From: Lytechinus pictus
Lineage: Eukaryota > Echinodermata > Echinoidea > Temnopleuroida > Toxopneustidae
NCBI RefSeq assembly: GCF_037042905.1
Contig: NC_087249.1
Location: 17,321,401-17,385,400 of the forward strand
Reading direction: 5' to 3'
DNA: 64,000 bases
Part shown: in pieces, positions 55,759 to 64,000 of the stretch
How the letters are laid out: every line of letters starts with the position of its first letter
Numbering within the stretch: the first letter of the stretch is position 1
Notes under the pieces: model-generated
Seen by the model: only the letters and a program-made list of their open reading frames with translations
Databases searched by the model: none
What the model was told of the DNA's origin: nothing
Made by a program: the position numbers and the translations under genes

Positions 55759-58582
55759 ATCTATTGATACTATGAAAAGTTCCCGTCAGTAAAATAAAAT
55801 CGATCTTTCAACATCCTAGACAGAAAACACTAAATGGGAACAGTGGTACATCGATGTTGTAACGAGTTAAGGTGTATATCTTTAATTGTCTTCATGAATA
55901 TGTCTTACGCGCGTTATCTAATATTTAAATATAAACGAAATTTAAAAAAATGAAGTAAAATACTAATTCTCTTCCGAATAAGGAAATAGAGCAGTAAAAG
56001 AGGCATCCGGCGTGCAGGCGCTGTTTATACTACTCGTGAAAAATATATATGTAATTTAGGTATATGAATATGTTTAAAAATACATCGTGATAACACTTTA
56101 AGGAAATGCTTCCAGCTTGGTATTTGGTGATTTCAATCTTTATGCACGAACACATTTTTTAATTAAGAGTTCACCACGTGAAATTTTTGTGGTTCAATCT
56201 GTATATATATCATACATCATTGTCATGATGGTAAATGTTTTTTGTACTCATGTAAGGGAGTTGTTCGATATTAAAGAAAACAAATTGAACGTGTATAAAG
56301 TAACATTGTATCATTTGTCAAATCATGTATATGGCCATAGGTGGAGGGGGGGGGGGGGGGGGGGTCGCAGGGGCAGTTGCCCCGAAATGTAGAAACTTAT
56401 TATTGTACTTTAAAAATTACACTATTCACCCAAAGGTGTCCACCAAATCCGTCATTTTCATTTTTCTTTATAAAATGAAAATGCGAAAGCGTCCTCATGC
56501 CAAGATCGGTCGGTTCGCTCCCTCGATTGCAAGTTTCTTCGAATTTCACTTATGTGTTTTGATCAGCTAAGAAAAAAAAATCAGCGTACGGCCATGATCA
56601 TATAGAGACACAAGATACTCGCAGTAGGCATATATGTCAGACAGTAACAATTCTGTAATTGTAAATACAACTAGCATCAAATGCTCAGCACCAAATGCCG
56701 AAGTGAAGGCCCTATTGGTAATAATGAAATTACTATTTGGTAGTACGTGTGTGTTGTATACACTAGTATTTTTAGCAAAGCAGATGGTTTGACACGATTT
56801 ATAATCAGTTTTAATCTTTACTTACTATGAATGAATAATTGAAGTATAATAATGTAAAACTATAAAATAAATGTTAGAAATGGAGTATAATAATGTTAAA
56901 ATAGGTAGACATGCATAGTACGTAATTTTGATCTCGATATTTCTAAAAATGTAAACGAAAAGGGACATTCTTTTTAAGCATGCCATCGTGTAAATTTTTG
57001 CGACTTGCACTCTAAAAAGTCCAGCATCATATTCACTTGAAACTATGAATAGGAATAAGGAAGTTACAAAATTTTCTAAACTCTGATTATTTTTATGAGT
57101 TTGAAAATGCAGGATCCGATAAAGTCACATACTCTACGTTTCTTAAACCATGGGTTGCCAAAATATCTTGAAGATGTGAAACCAATTTTATTATGATTCA
57201 GTCGAGCACTTTTTCATGGTCAAAATTATATTTCATCTTATAAAATGGAATAATTCTGCATATACCTTTTAAAAATCAATCATAAATATAACCTACTTAA
57301 CTTGCCTCAGATTTTCATATGATATTTCAGGATTGTACTCGTCGGATACTTCTAAATAAATCAATTAACCGCTTGGGTGAACTCAAGGATGGCACATGGG
57401 AGTGATGGGACACCCAGAGCCAGCCCTCCCCGTCCAATTTCTTTTTTTAAAGTGGAAACTATATTGAAGAAAGAGAAGGAAGTAAATTGAAAGGTTGGGG
57501 TTGAGAAAAGAGAAGAAAGAATAAAGAATAAACTCCCAAAGGGATAGGCTGAGGTCGTGTAGCTTTATATAATATAATGCTTTTAAAAATTAATTTCAGT
57601 AAAATGAATTCCCTTTTAGATCGCCGTGCTATTTTCGAAATATTATTGGTCCACCCCTTTTGTATTTGATCTTTGAACACATTTTTTAACGATCAAGTAG
57701 ATGCATCTTATTCATGTAATAACTGTTTTTGTGTTGACGTATGCTTTGTGATAATGCAGCTTTTCTACGAATTGATATTTTTTGTTTAACTGTTTAATAC
57801 AATATTGTGTACCAAATTTGTTGTTGTTATTTTATCTTTGGTTTGAAAAACGTATGGAAGTGATCGAATAAACGATTCCCTAAATGAACAAATCTAAATT
57901 ATTTCACTCTGCAAGACAGAGAGGCACAAAAGAAGAAGAGAGAGAGAGAACGAAGAGTCACAAAGTATTCATGACTATATTGTTCATTGTGTTGCAACGG
58001 AGAAAAGTCTGACTGGTTAAAAGATTGCCCCAAAATATTTGCTAGATCGTTAATATTTCATCAATTGAGGTTTTTATGTTATGCCTCTTTCCTCTCTTTT
58101 GTTAAATATTAGACACAGTCGTGTATACAGATACATTTCAACTAAAGTATTTTTGTGTGAAATATTTACGACGTAATTGGCGTTTATTTCATTCAATTTA
58201 CATAAATAGGCCTATATTAAATGTGATTTTAGATTGAAATAAATGAATTGAAGTTAACTACGTTAGATCAATTTTCATTTACATCTTTTCCTATATTCTC
58301 TGACAGGCAAAGAAAATAAAAGGATCTCGCCATTTTCGGTCTCAAGATTCTGATTTAAGTGTTATATTCTTTAAAATTATGTTCTCAATCCCCTAGAATT
58401 GTGTTAAATGCTCGTGAAATTATGCTTGACTTTCTAAAATTGTGTCAAGAATATCCGTTGATTCAAGACTGAATACTAAATGTGGCATTCATGACTAAAC
58501 CACACACATCCACCCACGCACAAAAGTACATGGTACTAGGTAAACGTTTGAAACAGTAGTAGTCATGGCTCGCATACATTCG
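55759..58582. other. Gene-free DNA
   Basis: No supported gene. A G run of about 22 at 56344-56365 and GA-rich repeats at 57930-57950 are the only striking features. Open frames here are short or driven by the G run. Confidence 0.5.
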
Positions 58583-59020
58583 TAATTCCGAAGCTTCGTT
58601 ATTCCGAAGGTACGGATATTCCGAAGGTTCGTTATTCGAAGGTTCGTATTTCCGAAGGTTCGTAATTCCGAAGGTTCGTTAATCCGAAAACGAAATAAGG
58701 TTCATAATTCCGAAGGTTCGTTAGTCCGAAAACGAAATGAGGTTCATAATTCCGAAGGTTCGTCAGTCCGAAAACGAAATGAGGTTCATAATTCCGAAGC
58801 TTCGTTATTCCGAAGGTTCGGATATTCCGAAGGTTCGTTATTCCGAAGGTTCGTATTTCCGAAGGTTCGTAATTCCGAAGGTTCGTTAATCCGAAAACGA
58901 AATGAGGTTCATAATTCCGAAGGTTCGTCAGTCCGAAAACGAAATGAGGTTCGTAATTCCGAAGGTTCGTTTATCCGAAAACGAAATAAGGTTCGTTAAT
59001 CCGAAAATTAAATAAGGTTC
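58583..59020. repeat. TTCCGAAGGTTCG minisatellite
   Basis: A basic unit of about 15 bp (ATTCCGAAGGTTCGT with variants) is organised in a higher-order unit of about 42-48 bp that adds TAATCCGAAAACGAAATGAG. At least 20 basic units are present. A decayed relative lies at 32290-32660. Confidence 0.9.
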
Positions 59021-59039
59021 GTATTTTCATGTAATTTTT

Positions 59040-59130
59040 CTCTTATTTCCTTTTCGCAGCGCCTTGAGCACATAATCAATGTGGATTTGGCGCTTTAGAA
59101 ATACTCTATATTATTATTATTTATTTCCGA
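59040..59130 (+). mobile_element. SINE/LINE 3' tail fragment
   Basis: CGCAGCGCCTTGAGCACATA then TTGGCGCTTTAGAAATACTC and (ATT)n, the recurrent 3' end type of this window. Confidence 0.5.
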
Positions 59131-59704
59131 AAATGGAATTAATTCATTTTGGTAACAAAAACGTTATTTTCATCACAATATAACACGATATTATGCAATA
59201 ATAGTAATAACGAACGATGATACATGTGTGTGTTGTGGCCAAAGTATGCATTGCATTAAGATTAGGCGCCTGGATCAAGCATTGGCTTAATTTTATCTGA
59301 GCAATTGCTGCCTAATAAGCAAATGGTTTAATGATGCAGGGGATTAAGTGTGTTGGTCGCGTGCGAGTAACCTCCAGATAATAGGATTTGTATTGGAGGG
59401 GATGTCATTTTTAATAACAGCTTCTGCTGGTAATAAAAATAATACTAATGATGATCATAGTAATCCAACGATGATCACTAAAAATGGTAATAAAGAATAT
59501 AAATGTTAATAAAATTTTATTGATCGTTACCCCTAGTGTTGACAATGTTCATGACGATAAAAATGATAACAGTAAAACATTTAATGTTCTTTTTTAAAAT
59601 CATAATCCATACAAAAATTAAAAATGGAATGTACTTCAATTCGTATCCACCAAACAGTAGGCCTATGTGTGTGTATGTGTATACCCAATTACCCATCCTT
59701 TTCC

Positions 59705-60350
59705 TGCCGGTACCCTGATACTTGACGACTCTTATGTCCAAGTTTTATGAAATAGACCAATATACTTACAGAGTTAAGATGGTAATTCAACAAATACCCC
59801 CAACATGGCCAATATCCATTGACCTTTGACCTTGGTCATGTGACCTGAAATCCACACAGGATGTTCAGTGATACTTGATTACTCTTATGTCCAAGTTTAT
59901 GAACTAGACCAATATACTTTCAAAGTTATGATGGTAATTCAACAAATACCCCCAATTTGGCCAAAGTTCATTGACCCTAAATGACCGTTGACCTTAATCA
60001 TGTGACCTGATACTTGCACAAGATGTTCAGTGATACTTGATTACTGTTATGTCCAGGTTTCATGAATCAGATCCATAAACATTCAAAGTTATGATTTTAA
60101 TTCAACATATACCCCCAATTTGGCCAAAGTTCATTGACCCTAAATGACCTTTGACCTTGGTCATGTGACATGAAACTCAGGCAGGATGTTCAGTAATACT
60201 TGATTAACTTTATGGCCAAGTTTCATGAACTAGATCTATATACTTTCTAAGTTATGCTGTCATTTCAAAAACTTAACCTTCGGTTAAGATTTGGTGTTGA
60301 CGCCGCCGTCGGAAAAGCGGCGCCTATAGTCTCACTCTGCTATGCGCAGG
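59705..60350. repeat. Tandem repeat of about 155 bp, four diverged units
   Basis: Units start near 59712, 59870, 60028 and 60188 with TGATACTTGATTACTC-type words and contain CCAAGTTTCATGAA, TAGACCAATATACTT, TTCAACAAATACCCCC and TTGACCTTGGTCATGTGAC. The array ends with a hairpin (GCCGCCGTCGG ... AAGCGGCGCC) and GAGACAAAAACGAGAC. No coding role seen. Confidence 0.8.
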
Positions 60351-61075
60351 TGAGACAAAAACGAGACACTCTATTCATTTCTTGTAAATCATGAAAAGGA
60401 TGAGTAGTTGGGGATCTTCCTTACAATAATAATTCGAGCGCAAAGCGCGAGCATAAAATTTGTATTCCTACGTTTTGAACTGATCGAAAAGGAACCTGTT
60501 AAGGAATGCTTGCAGTTAGCCATGAAGACGTTACATATTTCAACAATCAAATAATGCGAACGCGAAGCGCGAGCTGAAAACTTTAGACATTTCTATCTAA
60601 AGAATGGAAATTCTAAGCATTTTTGTAACTTAAACAGGATAGTTATATATTTAAATAATTGATGCGAGCGCGTAGCGCGAGCGGAAAATTTCGAGATTTA
60701 GACCTAAAAACGAGACACTCTATTCATGTCTTGTAAATCAAGAAAAGGATGAGTAATTGAGGATCTTCCGTACAATAATAATTCGAGCCCAAAGTGCGAG
60801 CGGAAAAAATGAGATTTAGACATAAAAAGGGACACTCTTTTCATGTTTTGTAAATCATGAAAATGATTAGTAATAGAGGATCTTCCTACATTAATAAGGC
60901 GAGCACAAAGCACGAGCAGATTTTTTTTATATATTGTGATCTGAAACTGGATAATGATATAAATAGAGAATCTTTTATCATGAAAATCAATGAGACGAGC
61001 GCGAAGTGCGAGCTTAAAATATTTGATATTCCGATCTGAAAAAGGGTTAATTTATCGCTCTTGATAAAGAGCTGG
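60351..61075. repeat. GCGAGCGCGAAGCGCGAGC-type tandem array
   Basis: Six or so diverged units of about 120 bp, each with a core such as GCGAGCGCGTAGCGCGAGCG or GCGAACGCGAAGCGCGAGCT, separated by AT-rich sequence with ATTTAGACCTAAAAACGAGA and ACACTCTATTCATG. A short palindrome (GTTTCATAAAGAGTTAAAAC, about 61080-61130) follows. Confidence 0.75.
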
Positions 61076-61882
61076 GGTCCGTTTCATAAAGAGTTAAAAC
61101 TGTGTAACTCTTTATGCATTGGGCCCCTGCATGATATTTTTCATTATTATTACTCTGAGTTTTGACATATAGGACCGGGACATTCTAAGGAAATTTTGTC
61201 ATCATATTGAAATGATGACTATATTCCTATTCCTCTTCCTAAGCGCGAGATGAAACTTGTTGATATTCCATTCTGAACAAAGGGACAATTTAATTACTAA
61301 ATCAATATCTTATTGATTAATCTAATAAGCATATGAAAACGCGAAATTTGTTAATATTTTGGCCTGAAAACTGGACATTTCAAGCATTTTTGAAATTATG
61401 AATAAGATGCATGAGTTGATATATATTTTTAACCATTAATGCCAGCGCAAATCGGAGCCGAAATTTTTGATAAACTGTCATGAAGTGGGGGTTTCAAGTA
61501 ATTTGTTAAAGAATTTTAGTGAGAAAATTATACATAACTCACCAATCAAAATGCGAGCGTGCAGCGCTAGCTGATATTTTTTGATAATCAGACCTGAATG
61601 GGGATATTTTGAGAACTTTATGGAATACACGAAAATGATAGGTACCTGACAATCAAACAGCGCGAGCAAAAAAATGTTAATATGACATTTTTACATCAAT
61701 TTGTAAATCAAACAAAATAATGAAAGTTCTATTTCCGAGCTGAAATATGTTTTGTATAATGCCTTCAAAACTTGATATGAATCCCCCAAAACGATAAGAT
61801 TTTTTTCCGGTTTTTGAAGTCGTGACTATCAATATACCGTGAAAGGGCGCCCTCCGAATTCATAATAGATAGTGTTACAGTG

Positions 61883-62075
61883 ACTGGGCGTTGTGGCGTG
61901 CGCCTGTAATCCAAGGAAGTTACAAATTGATGCAGAGGTTCGAGGTTCGAGCCCTGGTCACGTCTTTCGGATGGTGACGTTAAAGGTCGGTCCCAGACGT
62001 AAATAATCATATCTGATTGATACACGTCTGACAAAACTCAAATACACACACACACACACACACACACACCCTCAC
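61883..62075 (+). mobile_element. SINE with 7SL-like head
   Basis: The 193-bp insert is flanked by ACAGTG on both sides (61877-61882 and 62076-62081); copy A of the segmental duplication has a single ACAGTG at 50430-50435, the empty site. The head reads GGGCGTTGTGGCGTGCGCC then TGTAATCC, followed by a box-B-like GGTTCGAGCCC. Order and wording resemble the Alu domain of 7SL RNA. The body contains GGTCGGTCCCAGACGTAAAT and the 3' end is (CA)n. A tRNA-derived head is the alternative. Confidence 0.75.
62042..62075. repeat. (CA)n tail of the SINE
   Basis: About 27 bases of CA dinucleotide repeat followed by CCTCAC at the 3' end of the SINE. Confidence 0.9.
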
Positions 62076-63009
62076 ACAGTGCGTCTCAGAAAAACGAAAC
62101 CGAGAATTGTCGATGATTTATCATGACTCGGTCAGTGCCCCCCTCCCATCGGCTGTTAAAAAACGGGAGAAAAAGGAGAAGAAAGAGGGAGAAAAAACAC
62201 GTAACGTAGTGGGGAAAAAAATTATTAGACATCATATCATATTATGTTTTATTATATATATTATATTACATCAGCATTTTTCATAACTTTGTGAAACATA
62301 AATTGTTTTTATCATTCCTGGTGTTCGCATTGTCTATTCAGTGAGATATATAATCACGTTGTACTATAAAACATCCCGTTTTCAAGTCAATTTACACCAT
62401 ATTTCCTCGCACTTCGAGTTATTATTATTTTATATCGTAATAAATGCTTCTGCTCCTTTTAAGGTCTGAATATAAAGCATTTCCAGTCCGCTTACGTATG
62501 CATTAGTGGATTGGTGAGATATGTCTGCTCTTTATTAATTCCTAAAAAGAGTCCTTAAAATGTCCCCTTTTCAGGTCTGAATTTCAAATATTTTCAGTTC
62601 GCACTTTTTGTTCAGGTGTAATTCTACCAAAATCAGCACGATGATGAGATTATGAGGTACGTATGCTCTTCATGAATTCCTAAAAGAATAGTCCTTAAAA
62701 TATCCCTGTTTGGGGTCAATAAATGCAAGAATTTCAGCTCGCGCTTCGCGCTCTCACTGTTTGTTTAGTGAGACAGATAGGCATCACGATTACAAAAAAT
62801 TGCTTACAATGTCCCTTTTTTAGGTCTGAATATAAAAAAAATTAAGCTTGCGCATTATTTAATCAATAAGATACATTTCCGTTTAATTGCACAGTCCTTA
62901 AAATGTCTCTATATTAGGTCAGCATACCTGGCAATCGAGCACACTTCGAGCGCCCAATAAGTGACTCAATTTTTTTTGCTGGTGCCCCCCAATGCTGCGA
63001 CCTGCGGAA

Positions 63010-63023
63010 CGCCACTATATACA

Positions 63024-63072
<49 letters not shown>
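63010..63072. repeat. (TA)n microsatellite at the array-element end
   Basis: A long TA run directly next to the terminus CGGAACGCCACTATA. The same place in copy A (51336-51370) has a much shorter run, so it has expanded or contracted since duplication. Confidence 0.9.
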
Positions 63073-63077
<5 letters not shown>

Positions 63078-64000
63078 TAACATGTAGGGAAACATAAAGA
63101 ATAAAAAGTGCTGAATGTCATGGCAGATTTAAATTTCCTTTGACAACATTGCAAAAACAAAATCCCAGTGCATGGTCAAAAAAATAACTGAGCGGATATT
63201 CCCCTTAATATTGTCTTTGGAAATATTGTACCAAGTTCAAAAACACTATAACAGAGCTGAATACAGTGCGTCCCACAAAAAAAGAAACAGTCATTTTTCA
63301 TAACGAAATCAAAATTAAATTAAACAAATCGCCTATCAATGTAAAGCTTCGAACCCCCTCTTTCACCTGGTATATTACCCACACGATTGATTTCTCATCC
63401 TCGCATAAGTGAGTAAACACAACTTGAAGAAACAATATAAAAAATCACTTGACGGACGATATCTGAATTAAAAAAAAACTCTTAAAATGTTACATTCTAC
63501 AACTTTGTGACTTATTGTATGCTCTTGCTCCATTGCAATTAATTTGTTCTTAGTTTTTAATACAAAAAAATTAAATTTTGTATTCTGTATATATTTCATG
63601 TCATGCGTATATTTTTAACTGCATGATCAATAAAGACTATTCAAAATATCTAGAAATAAAAAATTCAATTGAAGAGTTTAGGCATGTTAGGCTTTAGGAT
63701 TCTTTGATGCTATAATCAAGATACCCAAGAACTTAGGGCCTTCGAAAGTAAATATTGATTAGTAAGGATAGTTTGCGCAAGGATATTTGGCATAAAAAGG
63801 GCCAGCCTTTGATACAATTTTTTTTTCATAACAGAACATTATAGATTACGTTTGCTAGAGAGGAAATTATTTGCATGTGTTATAGGTTCACTTTATATTT
63901 GTCATATAGACAACCAAAATAGTTAACCTGTTTTAAACCCTACATTATATCCCAGGCTATTTTGAAATTGAGTAGCCTGGGGGTATAGGGGGGGGGGGTG

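Larger units (their letters stand above)
61189..63990. repeat. Segmental duplication, copy B
   Basis: Second copy of 49286-52276 in direct orientation; shared sequence continues nearly to the window end, where both copies read TAGCCTGGGGGTATAGGG before diverging. It lacks about 450 bp present in copy A after CTTGATATG (61778) and carries a SINE at 61883-62075. It includes the array-element terminus near 63016. No genes. Confidence 0.9.

Overview
The window reads as intergenic-rich, AT-rich nuclear DNA from a marine invertebrate deuterostome, most likely an echinoderm such as a sea urchin. The grounds are many hairpin-type MITEs, arrays of the GCGAGCGCGAAGCGCGAGC motif, PIF/Harbinger, CR1/L2-like and Tx1/L1-like elements, and spliced eukaryotic genes. 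The species cannot be fixed from the sequence alone. No bacterial, tRNA, rRNA or CRISPR feature was seen.

Host-type genes. Three large intronless ORFs encode one family of type I membrane receptors: Ig gene 1 (3024-5603, minus), Ig gene 2 (29623-32223, plus) and Ig gene 3 (53330-55684, plus). Each has a signal peptide, an N-terminal V-like Ig domain, a four-cysteine module I do not recognise (module A), a C2-like Ig module (module B), a stalk, one transmembrane helix and a cytoplasmic tail. Genes 1 and 3 carry ITIM-like, YxxM and SH3-ligand motifs in long tails; gene 2 has two A+B pairs and a short tail without them. The parts are shared as a mosaic: gene 2 joins gene 3-type promoter, V domain, second A+B pair and stalk to a gene 1-type first A+B pair and membrane-proximal tail. 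A separate two-exon minus-strand gene (23637 to 18800) encodes a 1254-residue protein with a hAT-like transposase core, a long coiled coil and a possible Tudor-like C-terminus.

Mobile DNA by region. 0.9-2.3 kb: a TTAA-flanked MITE and a hairpin MITE. 7.2-8.0 kb: a short TIR MITE and a hAT-like element with an 8-bp target duplication. 8.8-11.2 kb: two nearly identical 829-bp direct repeats, with a 289-bp segment between them that recurs at 24.9 kb. 32.7-33.7 kb: a CR1/L2-like 3' fragment. 34.5-37.4 kb: a foldback element with younger MITEs inside it. 38.5-49.3 kb: a dead Tx1/L1-like LINE on the minus strand, split by a SINE-like element, an intact-looking PIF/Harbinger transposon (40357-45679, with both a HARBI1-type nuclease and a SANT/Myb-like protein), a GCGAGCGC-array element and a CR1/L2-like tail. 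49.3-52.3 kb and 61.2-64.0 kb: a direct segmental duplication flanking Ig gene 3; only the second copy carries a SINE with a 7SL-like head, and the first copy preserves the empty site. 58.6-60.3 kb: a TTCCGAAGG minisatellite and a repeat of about 155 bp.

The most interesting material is the modular intronless Ig-receptor family, whose architecture suggests paired inhibitory or docking receptors, together with the transposase-derived gene and the 7SL-like SINE. Functions are inferred from motifs only.
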